DNA of 64,000 nt from Tubulanus polymorphus (Eukaryota; Nemertea; Palaeonemertea; Tubulaniformes; Tubulanidae). This document shows, in pieces, positions 41,001 through 48,404 of this stretch. The notes beneath the pieces are model-generated. The model was given only the letters and a program-made list of their open reading frames with translations, searched no databases and was not told the DNA's origin. How positions within the stretch are numbered: position 1 is the stretch's first letter; the number at the start of each line of letters is the position of its first letter. Position numbers and translations under genes: made by a program. The stretch is from NCBI RefSeq assembly GCF_964204645.1, contig NC_134028.1, positions 2,826,501 to 2,890,500 of the forward strand, given 5' to 3'.

Positions 41001-44000
41001 TCCGCAAATTTTCGCGATAGAATATAGTTCGGAGCTTCCTTGGTTTATAACGCTTGAAGTCACGCTTGAAGTCATCGGAAAGAGTTCAAAACCCCTGAAG
41101 ACAATATCGACAGAGCCTGCGGTGAAACTTATATCTAGAAATCTAACAACAAGATGCTTTGAATAAGAGAACGGATATCTAAGATAATAGATGAATTAAA
41201 TCACCCGCGATGATTGAACTCTGCAGTTCAAGTGTCCACTTTAATTGAACTGGCGCGCCCGCTCGCCGCTCCGTGGAAATTCCACGGAGCTGCGGCCCCG
41301 ATAATTGGCAATAAGTATGAAAACATGTCCAGTCGTAAAACCCGGCGGGCAAGTTCTCCGGGCACGTGACTATATATATGTGGTACTCGTGTTAATGGTA
41401 TGTTAGGAATGGAGTCTAGTTGACACTGGGCCTCAAGAGTTTCACCGAGGGCTTCATTCATAACAAAGAGTTCAACATTTTCCATTATTGACCACAATAA
41501 CTGACCATAAGGTCATTTAATCGTTCTAGCCATGAATTGATAAATTCCCCCAGGCTAACATATAAAACGCCTTCCCTTTTGGACAATGTGTCCTATTTGA
41601 AATAATGATAAATATTTATTCACCTTATAAATTTAGTAGTAAGCCCAAAAACTTCTTACCCCATCCTCAAATCCTGTGATTTAGGAGTCATTTTTTCGAT
41701 TCAGGAGCCTTTAACACAAGCGTGTGGTGGAAGAATCTAGTTGATTTGGTCATTTCAGAAATGAATTTGACCAACCGCCCTGAAAGTCTCGGGGACGCCC
41801 ATGGGTGAGGTGCTCGAAAAGGAAAAGAAAGGCTGATAGCATTCTCGGAGACGTGGAGTTAATGAAGATGGTGAAAAAGTTCTGTCGCGAGTAGCTTGAC
41901 CTCGATCAGGGTTGAAGTTTAACCCCTGAATCAAGTGTTCTCCAGACTCTTCACTTCTTGCATGAATGATCATCTCCACACAAACAAAGCTACCGTTGAT
42001 TGTTATCGCAATTTTACGATTATTTTACCATTTCCGCAGTAGTCTGAACGGGCGATTAATAAAATCATAAACATCTCAATCCGAAGAAAAGAGTTTTTAT
42101 AACATCAGCAATAATGACACTCGAACTATTGACTAAAAACGGAACAGAACCATAAATAAAATACCCCCTCTTCTGGAACAATCGTTGAAAAGCTGAACAG
42201 TTTTAAGGAACTATATGCTCTGGTCATTAATTACCATCGGTTCATTATCACATCTATTGTCAGGTGCAGTTAGAAATGGGTTCGAAGATCTCTCCACGAC
42301 TAATGTCAATATCATTAGTTAGGATTTGACGACCAGCACATGTTGGTAGACTCCAAAATGGACAGCGTTGCTAGCCACCCGCAATTGAACGGCTTATCCA
42401 GCAACAGTCCATCCATCCATCTATCCATGGCTTCATTGAATCAAAGCATTCATCCACACGTTCAGATCAAACCAAAAGTTTCTTTAAGCGAAATATAAAC
42501 TAGTTTTTTCACATCACTGAATCATTAAAGTACTTTGTAAACAAGCTCAGATTTGAAGAATAGATATCTGTGAGATTGTTGCGCATATGTATGACCTTGA
42601 AAAGATCATATTTTATACTTTCTAAGCCAGACAGACGTCAATGTTTCACTTTCTTGCAGCTTTATCTCAAAATCTGTATTATTTGAGATAGAAATATATC
42701 AACTATATATATCAATGGATACATATTTCAAGGTCTGTATTTAGTATATAAAAATTTGACATAACTATGTAACTGTTTCCTGAAGAGAATTTCACTTGAG
42801 GAAAGTGGGGGGGGGGTGGGGGTGGGGGCGGGGCGCAGTAATAACATGCATTCATGGAGATAAAAATAATGAAGTTTCTAGACTGTTCATTCAAAACAAT
42901 TAAAATCAGCTGAGTGAGGGGTAATAGTGAGGGGTAATAGACACGAAGATCTCTTTAACTAACAAACTGAGGAATCAATCCTCACAGTTACTTCACAAAC
43001 TGAGGAATCAATCCTCACAGTTACTTCACTGTGTTCAGCTGAGAATGATGAGAAATTAACTGATCACTTAAAAACAGCTCTTACCACCGACATACAGGCC
43101 GTTCATTCATATTACTCAATATAACATTCATCACAAATCCTGACATTTACAATCCGATCGAATCTCCGATCGAATCTCTGTGAATAAATCACGAAAAAAA
43201 ATTCATCTAAAATCATCATTAATTTCTCTGTGTGTGAAACATACCGTCTATAGCAACCATACAGCTTTTAATATCTGATGATGATTAGTTTCTATTTCAT
43301 GATTTTTTTCTTCCTGTTGTGAGGAGTAATCATCGCGATAATGACTGGAAACCAGTCAAACGAATGTCTTGTGTAAATAGTACTGGATTCTGACTAATAG
43401 AGATATCATCAATCAGCTGGCCGAGTGGACGCTGGTCACATCGGTCAGCCGATACATTCTAATGGTCAAGACACACGTCGTAGAGCTGGTCGATAAACAT
43501 TCAGATGTCATTGGAGATAAATCTAGATTGATCGCTCGTCTTACGGATAGAGATTATCTACTAATCCATTTAGACAGGTACAAATTGGTGGCACAATGAG
43601 AGAGAGCGCTGTTTCACCAGAGAGAGACTGATAGAGGTCAGCTGACCAGATTACCCGATAATATCTAAGAGTTAAAAATAAAACGTGTTCTTTTCCATTC
43701 AAAACCTTAAGCCTAGCGCACATCGACACTGCGATTGGAGACAACTAGTTGCAAGGCAGTTTTCGGCGCATGAGAGGAACTGGCTGGATACGATCAGTTG
43801 CTTGAATGTGTCGATGTGAGCGAGCTTACGATTGGTAAGCGTCGATCTATCTCCAGTTCCAGCCAGTTGCCCATGTTCTACTTTTGAGCAACTGGTTGTA
43901 CTCAATCGCAGTCATATCCGTCGATGTGCGCGCTCTGGATCTCGACGATCGACACGCGCCATGCAGTTGCTGCAACTGACCGGTCGTAACTAGATTTCGA

Positions 44001-45511
44001 TGTGCACGGGGTTATCGTTCGGTAGCAACTAGTTGTCTCCAATCGCAGTGTCGATGTGCGCTAGGCTTTATCAGGTGCACTTGGAAATTTACTCCTCAGA
44101 ATTTTGCCTCATAGAAGATATTTGAAAGTTTTTGAAGTTGTTTTTCCGCTTTTTTTCGATCGAGAACGGCGTTTCTTAGATTTCTCGCTGGATCTGACAC
44201 TGACCTCAAATGCCAAATATCAAGGATGTGGTTATCAGACAAGTTGTTTGACCAAAACTCTTAAGAATGATGGCTGGCCCATCAATGATGTTAACCTTAT
44301 AATAAACGTCTGACATCAGGTGTTAATAAACGACATAAAAGCATTAAAGAACATGCGATGAGAATTTTTAATTGTAAGCTCCCGCTACGGTACGTACAGT
44401 ACTAGATATATAGACAGATGAATAGTTGATAGTGAATCATTCGTCTATATTCGTACACTAATCTGTTTTGCTGCCACATTTTACACGTTAAGTGAATCAA
44501 CTCCATGAGCAGGCAAACAACTGTACTAGGGTATATACCACAATGTATATACCCTTCAGTGAGCATTAACAACTTTACTGCCATCATTACATAATGCAAT
44601 ACACACACTCATACGCATTCATCATTTCACTTAATTCAAGATAGGTAATCCATCCATCCATCCATTTAGATCTAAAATACTGCTCAACTAATTTCCAGCC
44701 AGCTTATACTCCAGTCAAACCCGCTTATAACGGATTTTGGTCTAATCTGGACAATATTTGCAGTCAGAAAATGAGTTTCAATCCGGATAATTACTATTAT
44801 AAATCTTTATTGTTAAACCTAGCCATAGATTACTAAATCCAGATCAATTTCAGTCCAAGTCAAGGATCATATGTAAGAGCCAAGAATTTTTGCCCAATCT
44901 TATCATTGTACTTTATCCAACTCTTTTTATTTCTAGTTGTTTCCGTCTTAGAAACAGTTCTCATGTTCACCGAGAACTAGATTACGTCAGTTCTTAATAG
45001 CTAGATCATCACTACAAGTACAACCTATAGTCAGATGTAGATTTCTGGATGGCTCAGTCGATTGACTGTAACAGCGGTTCAGCAGTCTCAGAACAATGGA
45101 AAACAATATCGAGATGTTTATCCGATATACATATATCCCAGGGATAGAGCATCGTGTAAGACTAGGGTTCATTACTACCATGGTATTGTATTGCTGAGTC
45201 TGGTAAACTACCGTCCTTCAAATTCGCTCAAGAAATGAAAAAATAACAGCCTTACGCCAGAAGTTGGTAACTAGAAGTTGGTAACCTCAGCTCAAACTCT
45301 TCGGAAACTGGCCAGTGAGATATTCAGTCGGATATCAAATTAACGCCTTCTTGCACTCTGATTAAACTAATTGGTCGAAGGAATTTGAATCTGAATCTAC
45401 GGGATGGACATGTATAAAAGCTCTGCATGAGGTTAATGAAGTGTATAAAACCTTAGATCAGAAACCGGAGCAGAAACAACTGTAATTTTGTAATGTCTAC
45501 ACCTGTGGCAG

Positions 45512-45548
<37 letters not shown>

Positions 45549-47418
45549 CTCTAATCTTAATGAGTTTTACTCTCTGGACTTTTACTATATTGCACTAAAC
45601 TTGACCACTACCCTCTCCGGAAACGGGTTCATTCATTTCGCGAAAGTGAAAGGCATCATTTGTCATTTATGAGTAAAAAACCTCAGCAGTTCTCTGCTGA
45701 TAATGGTGCTGATAACAAAACCGACAACATTTTGCCACATTGAAGAAATGAAAGCATATTCCAGATCCGAGGATCGGACCACAGATAATATACAGAAAGA
45801 CCACCCAACATCTGACCATTTCCGAGAAAATACAGAATTTTATGATTGATTCTAGCGCTGAGTTTACAATCTGTAGGTAAATAGAGGAGGTATAAACAAC
45901 AGCCTAAATACAGAATAAACCCCTAGTATAAACAACCATTCAGATGGGTGTTGTCCATCCGGTTTTTGTTCATCAACTGAGTTATCAGAAAATATCAATA
46001 AACCGATGAATATTACACCTATATCTGCTCACTATCGACAGGGATGGGGCTGCCAGTCATACTCATAGCTTCATATATACTTTCTACAAATATTTTGTCA
46101 AATAATCACCGGTTATACTGCAAGATTTTCTCTCACAACACAAGTTTACGTAACGCTGCGAGTTTCTTGATGTTTTTCCCAACAAGTCAAAGGCCCTAAT
46201 ACATTCCTTGACCTAAATACATTTCCAAACTTGTAACGGCCATGTTTCAATCATGACTAAAGGTTTCACTTCATTAATGCTTCCGCAAGAACAAGAAAAT
46301 CTCAAAATTTTCATTATCCTATTATGAATTAGTAAAGGTCCTAAGTGGCAGAGAGAGTACCACACATCCGCAGAGTTTCTCGTTGTTTTACAGCCATCTC
46401 ATCAAACCTACGGCAAAAACAACATTCAACTTTGTCGTAAAATATAAGAAGCATTTTACGTCTTTTTTATACACAACGCTTGTTTTCCCACGGTTGGTTG
46501 AATTTTATCAGTAATGAACAGGAACGAGATTTCACGATGAAATCATACACTACTTCCGTAATTCCATTTGGTAGTTGAACAGTAGGATGAGCAGCGCATT
46601 GTTTTCAACAATCTCTACGTGGGAAAAAAACAAAACCAATCACCGTTTAACTAGGATCGCTCTGATAGATTTCACCAGGGGTCGGTCTAGATTACGATAA
46701 AGAGGTTATTGAGATCGTCTCCACTTCCACGTAGCGGTCGGTCACCATTCAGAATCAGACGAGTCATGCTAAAAACTATTAGTGTTATTCTACAAAAACA
46801 ACAAGAGTTTGATACGGATCGTGAGGAGGACGAGTTAAATCCGATCATCTTGATAATGACATGCCTCGAAATGATCGTGCAAGGGCTGGTTCCATGATCA
46901 CGGCTTAGACTTAATAGCATCAGTCAAAAACCATCAACGTAAGATCAGATTTAAGTCTTGGATTTCAGTCTCGACTATGGAACCGGCCCCGGAAGTGAAC
47001 AGAACAAAAAAAACATAAGAAATGAATGAAAACAAAATACAGACATTCGTTAAAAAATCAATGAACAATATTTTAGCAATCGTCAAAAACATGTTTAATG
47101 CATACCATAACTGTAGTATTGAGATTAGTCCGGTTTAGTTGTCCATGCCGAGTAATATCTGTATAAGACCTTACCACCGGTTTGTTGCCTATTATGAGTA
47201 TTATTTTGTTGTTGGGGCTGTTGCTGTTGCTGTTGCGGTTGTTGTTGTTGTTGAGTTGTTACCGGTTTCTGGTTGTTGCTCAGTTTACGTTGTAACTCCA
47301 GTTGTTGTTGGCGTTGTTGTTTCTGGCGCTCTTGTTCCTCTTCGAGTTTTTTGCTAGCGGCGCGACGCGATTTTCCGAGCTTAATCAATCTGTTCAGAAC
47401 CTTTTCGCTGACTGGCAT
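12870..47418 (-). CDS. MRTF: Myocardin-related transcription factor (MRTF/MKL family), ten coding exons
   Basis: Actin-regulated coactivator of SRF. The joined exons 47418-47175, 36496-36221, 31249-31184, 21328-21273, 18079-18001, 17645-17487, 16875-14562, 14473-14356, 14185-13969 and 13693-12870 total 4353 nt (1450 aa plus stop). Every junction is GT-AG and in phase. Domains in order are: Q-rich N-terminus (1-173); RPEL1 (RRSVNEL, 182-188), RPEL2 (RPDRQAL, 226-232) and RPEL3 (RPGPLEL, 271-277); a basic box with KVIKFHEY near 475; a [10 protein letters not shown] segment; a SAP domain near 624-662; polyQ near 810; a leucine-zipper-like helix near 892-925; PPKYDEAMK near 1096; [13 protein letters not shown] at the exon 9/10 junction; and a C-terminal region with [16 protein letters not shown]. 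In known MRTFs the RPELs bind G-actin and hold the protein in the cytoplasm, and released protein binds SRF in the nucleus. Orthology is clear. The first two exons rest on phase and ORF evidence only. Confidence 0.95.
13785..13958. repeat. Dispersed AT-rich repeat, copy a
   Basis: Aligns by eye with 17185-17345 and 56605-56760 around GAGTATTTTGATATTTTC, ...CTCTCAAATCGTAG and a shared upstream GACTACCTG. Strongly diverged; no ends or TIRs resolved. Confidence 0.5.
13969..14185 (-). CDS. MRTF: MRTF exon 9
   Basis: A 217-nt exon with acceptor TTTATAG and donor GGAG before GTATGT. It is Q- and S-rich, then has [16 protein letters not shown] spanning the junction, equivalent to the vertebrate QQMDDLFDILI(K/Q)SGE motif. 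Confidence 0.94.
14186..14355 (-). other. MRTF intron 8 with CArG-like site
   Basis: A short intron containing CCAAATATGG at 14263-14272, a perfect CC(A/T)6GG. Confidence 0.5.
14263..14272. promoter_or_regulatory. CArG-box match (SRF site) in MRTF intron
   Basis: CCAAATATGG fits the SRF consensus CC(A/T)6GG. SRF is the DNA-binding partner of MRTF, so feedback is conceivable, but several such matches are expected by chance in 64 kb of this composition. Confidence 0.2.
14356..14473 (-). CDS. MRTF: MRTF exon 8
   Basis: A 118-nt exon with acceptor TTTCAG and donor CAG before GTATGA. It contains [20 protein letters not shown] followed by MKTKQ. The [10 protein letters not shown] motif matches the conserved D/E-PP-x-Y-E/D-E-A motif of vertebrate MRTFs, a PPxY-like site. 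The upstream intron is only 88 bp. Confidence 0.93.
14562..16875 (-). CDS. MRTF: MRTF exon 7 (basic box, SAP, polyQ, leucine zipper)
   Basis: The 2314-nt core exon encodes residues 295-1064. In order it holds an acidic stretch ([20 protein letters not shown]), a Ser-rich region, the basic box [15 protein letters not shown] with [12 protein letters not shown], the [17 protein letters not shown] segment, a polyproline block, and the SAP domain ([20 protein letters not shown] then [15 protein letters not shown]), which is the putative DNA/chromatin-binding helix-turn-helix. A polyQ follows, coded by (CAG)12-CAA at 15305-15343, then a heptad-like helix ([20 protein letters not shown]) expected to mediate dimerisation. 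Acceptor TTTTACAG, donor CCAG before GTATTC. Confidence 0.95.
15305..15343 (-). repeat. (CAG)12 CAA coding tract (polyQ in MRTF)
   Basis: Twelve CAG codons in a row plus CAA encode about 13 Gln in exon 7. The near absence of CAA interruptions makes it length-unstable. Confidence 0.9.
17185..17345. repeat. Dispersed AT-rich repeat, copy b
   Basis: Contains GAGTATTTTGAATATTTTC and TATTCTCAAATAGTAATGG. Its right end merges into the 25-bp minisatellite. Confidence 0.5.
17344..17460. repeat. 25-bp minisatellite, about 4.7 copies
   Basis: The unit GGTAGTCAGGTCAGG plus TAATAGTAGT repeats four times with 1-4 changes, then a partial copy. It lies 27 bp downstream of the RPEL3 exon donor in transcript direction. 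Confidence 0.9.
17487..17645 (-). CDS. MRTF: MRTF exon 6 (RPEL3)
   Basis: A 159-nt exon with acceptor TTTTTCAG and donor AAAG before GTTTGT. It encodes the helix [20 protein letters not shown] and the canonical [14 protein letters not shown] motif, nearly the same as vertebrate RPEL3. The donor is weak (GTTTGT), and a 25-bp minisatellite begins only 27 bp into the intron. Confidence 0.95.
18001..18079 (-). CDS. MRTF: MRTF exon 5 (RPEL2)
   Basis: A 79-nt exon with acceptor TTTGTAG and donor GAGG before GTAAGC. It encodes [20 protein letters not shown] followed by QNILTE. RP is present and the EL position is AL. Confidence 0.95.
18910..19075. promoter_or_regulatory. GC-box/CCAAT cluster, possible internal promoter or enhancer
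   Basis: GGCGGGG near 18918, GATTGGCT near 18951, GACCAATC near 18991 and GACCAATTG near 19069 occur within 165 bp of otherwise AT-rich intron. I see no matching first exon downstream on the minus strand. Confidence 0.2.
20968..21032. repeat. (TA)n microsatellite, ~65 bp
   Basis: Uninterrupted TA dinucleotides. Confidence 0.97.
21158..21182. repeat. (GGCA)n microsatellite
   Basis: Six tandem GGCA units. Confidence 0.9.
21273..21328 (-). CDS. MRTF: MRTF exon 4 (RPEL1-RPEL2 spacer)
   Basis: A 56-nt exon with acceptor TTGTAG and donor CCAAG before GTAACG. It encodes [18 protein letters not shown], the conserved spacer 1 between RPEL1 and RPEL2 (vertebrate form LKSPAAFHEQ...). In vertebrate MRTFs the RPEL spacers also help bind extra actin and importin, so this short exon is functionally important. 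It is also the phase-compatible target of the alternative first exon at 22362-22602. Confidence 0.95.
22362..22602 (-). CDS. MRTF: Candidate alternative first exon of MRTF lacking RPEL1
   Basis: An ORF with an ATG in a strong start context (GACAAGATGG) encodes 80 residues beginning [20 protein letters not shown] and ends AGAGAAG before GTAGGC, phase 1. That is the phase needed to splice to exon 4 at 21328, giving [16 protein letters not shown]. The product would be about 1335 aa, with RPEL2 and RPEL3 but no RPEL1. No acceptor upstream gives the phase needed to insert it after exon 3, so a separate promoter is more likely than a cassette exon. I recognise no domain in the 80 residues. Codon use is G/C-rich at third positions, unlike the surrounding intron. 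It could instead be a chance ORF. Confidence 0.45.
22928..23371 (-). CDS. Unidentified ORF in MRTF intron 3 (minus strand)
   Basis: A 147-codon ORF starting at an ATG ([20 protein letters not shown]). The middle part has a compact Cys/His cluster, [16 protein letters not shown], reminiscent of a zinc-binding knuckle. The last ~50 residues look like low-quality sequence, while a different frame of the same strand (22915-23106) reads protein-like ([20 protein letters not shown]). That suggests either a frameshift (decayed gene) or chance. I recognise no family. It faces away from the ORF at 23478 across 106 bp. It is on the same strand as MRTF, so it could also be an unannotated exon or pseudogene. 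Confidence 0.25.
   Translation of the reverse strand: MLAKVEVWMRIELFVVVGMPSRNLKYASKFYMKLANQQFEGTIDNSMFHYCVCKTCKRVFHPCFRAKFEIKANSFFVLYVENTVLKAAFGLRVESTNLRTRKSDFSEGNRWTDGDGRDRNREISSYFATFSSQFSPSLSTFQLSFYL
23478..23876 (+). CDS. Unidentified ORF in MRTF intron 3 (plus strand)
   Basis: A 132-codon ORF with a true ATG ([20 protein letters not shown]...) and balanced amino-acid composition, with hydrophobic and charged residues alternating ([31 protein letters not shown]). No signal peptide, no membrane span and no motif I recognise. It is antisense to MRTF inside its 9.9-kb intron and begins 106 bp from the start of the minus-strand ORF at 23371, an arrangement seen for bidirectional promoters but also possible by chance. 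No AATAAA follows closely. It could be a nested intronless gene, a retrocopy fragment or noise. Confidence 0.3.
   Translation: MDFESRKTLYQFTNAINHSLYVRDTCQALGPEIETVPVKFLKRLLYFLNSSKHGHVSSIPVISRATQKPRTSLQCVGYHITDDKLTAYRPIAYNQYFFITIERGLEVCKILKKEIEMSQNQNRQRKWPRSIC
25385..26060. other. CpG-rich patch in MRTF intron 3
   Basis: GC- and CpG-dense relative to its AT-rich surroundings (for example GTACGCGACCGGCCGTC near 25439 and CGGAAAGTTTCCGCGGCGGTC near 25899). Several overlapping ORFs on both strands come from the base composition. It ends in three copies of a 12-bp repeat. It could be a cis-regulatory element or alternative promoter. Confidence 0.4.
26021..26057. repeat. 12-bp tandem repeat (GCGGTGTGCGTC) x3
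   Basis: Three head-to-tail copies, the last continuing as GCAGTGC. Confidence 0.9.
27000..27800. other. CpG-rich patch in MRTF intron 3
   Basis: Second CpG-dense block, with many overlapping minus-strand ORFs that lack family resemblance. Confidence 0.3.
29712..29827. promoter_or_regulatory. Cluster of three TGACC-N3-GGTCA palindromes
   Basis: Perfect 13-bp palindromes at 29712-29724 (spacer GAT), 29779-29791 (spacer AGT) and 29815-29827 (spacer ACC). GGTCA is a nuclear-receptor half-site; here the half-sites diverge (everted repeat, 3-bp gap). Confidence 0.45.
30124..30222. repeat. Short inverted repeat (20-bp arms), possible tiny MITE
   Basis: Left arm GGACCATGGACTCTAAAACG (30124-30143). 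The reverse complement of 30203-30222 is GGGCCATGGATTCTAAAACG, 18 of 20 matching. No clear target duplication. Confidence 0.6.
30944..31073 (-). mobile_element. MITE family A, copy 1 (130 bp)
   Basis: TIRs of 24 bp start GGGCTCAGTTTCAC and end GTGAAACTGAGCCC, with one mismatch. It is the reverse orientation of copies at 50795 and 60092 and shares their interior (ATTGGTTACTTCATG, AACAATTCAAACTTAACC). No coding capacity, so it depended on another element's transposase. Confidence 0.85.
31184..31249 (-). CDS. MRTF: MRTF exon 3 (RPEL1)
   Basis: A 66-nt exon with acceptor TTTCAG and donor CCGC before GTAAGT. It encodes [20 protein letters not shown], the first RPEL motif. As in vertebrate MRTFs, RPEL1 has RR rather than RP, followed by the EL/QL-VDQGI core. 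The last base joins exon 4 to give the PPLK sequence typical of the family. Confidence 0.95.
32595..33070. other. CpG-rich patch in MRTF intron 2
   Basis: A block with CCGACCGCCGAAAC, GCGCGGTTCCCGC and GATCCGGCCCGGGC, clearly richer in G+C and CpG than its flanks. It lies 1.3 kb upstream of the RPEL1 exon in transcript direction, so an alternative promoter or enhancer is possible. Confidence 0.35.
35726..35964 (-). mobile_element. Inserted foldback element flanked by 13-bp direct repeats
   Basis: CAAGTCAGTTTCA occurs at about 35726-35738 and again at about 35952-35964. Between them are ~40 bp of unique sequence and a foldback with 73-bp perfect arms. Direct repeats of this size around a foldback end suggest a retroelement fragment (Penelope-like elements often end in inverted or tandem arrangements and carry hammerhead motifs). 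No coding sequence remains. Confidence 0.5.
35776..35953. repeat. 73-bp perfect inverted repeat with 32-nt loop
   Basis: Arms 35776-35848 and 35881-35953 are exact reverse complements, beginning TGAGGAGAGAATCCCACAAT. The loop 35849-35880 contains its own 6-bp stem (GACTAT/ATAGTC). The perfect match implies a recent origin or gene conversion between arms. Confidence 0.97.
36221..36496 (-). CDS. MRTF: MRTF exon 2
   Basis: Acceptor TTTCAG, donor GAAT before GTAAGT; 276 nt. It encodes residues 82-173 with an [17 protein letters not shown] segment (a C-x2-C pair) and an S/T/P-rich linker. It ends in [12 protein letters not shown], which resembles the ELSLQ-containing stretch just before RPEL1 in vertebrate MRTF-A and MRTF-B. 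That resemblance and the in-phase join to the RPEL1 exon place it in this gene. Confidence 0.85.
37897..38036. repeat. 140-nt uninterrupted homopurine (GA)n/Gn tract
   Basis: Only A and G on the plus strand from 37897 to 38036, mostly (GA)n with G5-G8 interruptions. Long ORFs here on both strands are repeat artefacts. Confidence 0.97.
41268..41290. promoter_or_regulatory. Perfect 11-bp palindrome, 1-nt centre
   Basis: GCTCCGTGGAA-A-TTCCACGGAGC in a local GC-rich block (GGCGCGCCCGCTCGCC just before it). Confidence 0.5.
42806..42834. repeat. G-run cluster, G-quadruplex candidate
   Basis: G10, G5, G5 and G4 runs separated by single bases (T, T, C) on the plus strand, with matching C runs on the MRTF template-sense strand. 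Confidence 0.8.
42962..43027. repeat. 33-bp tandem duplication with hairpin
   Basis: Two exact copies beginning ACAAACTGAGGAATCAATCC. Each can fold TGAGGA/TCCTCA. Confidence 0.9.
43710..44067. mobile_element. Harbinger-type MITE, 358 bp
   Basis: Terminal inverted repeats of 43 bp are perfect (43710-43752 and 44025-44067), beginning AGCCTAGCGCACATCGACAC. The element is flanked on both sides by TTA (43707-43709 and 44068-44070), the 3-bp TWA target duplication of PIF/Harbinger transposons. It has no transposase, so it is nonautonomous. Perfect TIRs point to a fairly recent insertion. Confidence 0.88.
45514..45546. repeat. (CTG)11 microsatellite in intron
   Basis: Eleven CTG units on the plus strand; transcribed as CAG in the MRTF pre-mRNA. 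Confidence 0.95.
46883..46989. repeat. Short inverted repeat, possible 107-bp MITE
   Basis: GGGCTGGTTCCAT (46883-46895) pairs with the reverse complement of 46977-46989 (GGGCCGGTTCCAT), 12 of 13. A further GACTTAA pair lies inside. Confidence 0.45.
47175..47418 (-). CDS. MRTF: MRTF exon 1 (N-terminal, Q-rich)
   Basis: Starts at an ATG ([20 protein letters not shown]...) with an in-frame TAG four codons upstream, which supports this start if the 5' UTR is contiguous. It encodes 81 residues: a basic/acidic helix-prone stretch ([14 protein letters not shown]) running into polyQ. It ends GGTG before GTAAGG, phase 1. Joining to exon 2 makes the codon GAC. I recognise no counterpart in vertebrate MRTFs, whose N-termini are short and variable, so its membership rests on reading frame and phase. 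Confidence 0.75.
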
Positions 47419-48086
47419 GACTATACTCTACTACGACACTACGCTTGCTTTAAACTGCACTTTTTCTCGTCAAAATCTCCGCTCGGCTTATTATTATTTT
47501 CATGAATTCCGTCGCAACTTTTTGTTTTAAATCTTCCAAGAATGCGCAACGTTTCAAACTTTACTTCCTTTTCGTGAATCGACTGTTTCCCGTTTCTTTA
47601 GAAAGTCAACGATTTCGATTCCGAGACCGAATCAAATTTTATACGAATAATGATGGAATAAAACACTTCATTAGTGGAGCTAATCTACGCATAAATTAAT
47701 AAATTAATCAATAACGAAAACGCTTTTTCCTTTATAGCGATAACACGAGCGTAAATATTTCTAGATATATTAATTCATATTTAAATAAATAAATAAATTA
47801 TATCAACTTATAGTATATAGATATATATAATATATATTCATGATAAACATTAACATTTGACAACGAATAATAAATTAAAGCTTATATTATCACTACGCGT
47901 ATATATTAATATTAATAATAATAATAATAATCATAATTAAATTACTAATTAATAATTTAGAGGTATCATAATATACAGATTTCGCTTATTTTTTTCTATC
48001 TTTTTAATCCAGATTTTGATGGTCGGAGTCCGAACGAAACAACATTCGTCTCGAGATTTTGAGAACGGGCCGATTGCGAAACGCGT

Positions 48087-48106
48087 ACACACACACACAC
48101 ACACAC
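48087..48106. repeat. (CA)n microsatellite
   Basis: Ten CA dinucleotides. Confidence 0.9.
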
Positions 48107-48360
48107 GCTACTGACGGTGGAGAATTTATTATCGAATCCGGCTACTTTATATACGTTAATCCGGTTACGTAAGAATGAAGAATGCTGAAAAAATGATCGA
48201 AATTGAGATCAGAAGGTTGCAGGAAAAATTCGAGTCGATATTCGACATTAACATGCTGAAGTTTTCAAACGACGGGTCATCATCACAGGATTAGAGACAG
48301 TCGGAAGGGAATATAGATGCATCGATTGACCTGACTCAGCAGTAACGATGCTACAGCGGT

Positions 48361-48404
48361 GAAGAGGAATGAAGAGGAATGAAGAGGAATGAAGAGGAAT
48401 GAAG
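48361..48404. repeat. 10-bp tandem repeat (GAAGAGGAAT) x4
   Basis: Four exact copies and a partial fifth. Confidence 0.95.

Larger units (their letters stand above)
36497..47174 (-). other. MRTF intron 1
   Basis: About 10.7 kb. It holds the homopurine tract, a G-run cluster, the Harbinger-type MITE, the (CTG)11 tract, a 23-nt palindrome and a small inverted repeat. No supported exon. Confidence 0.7.
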
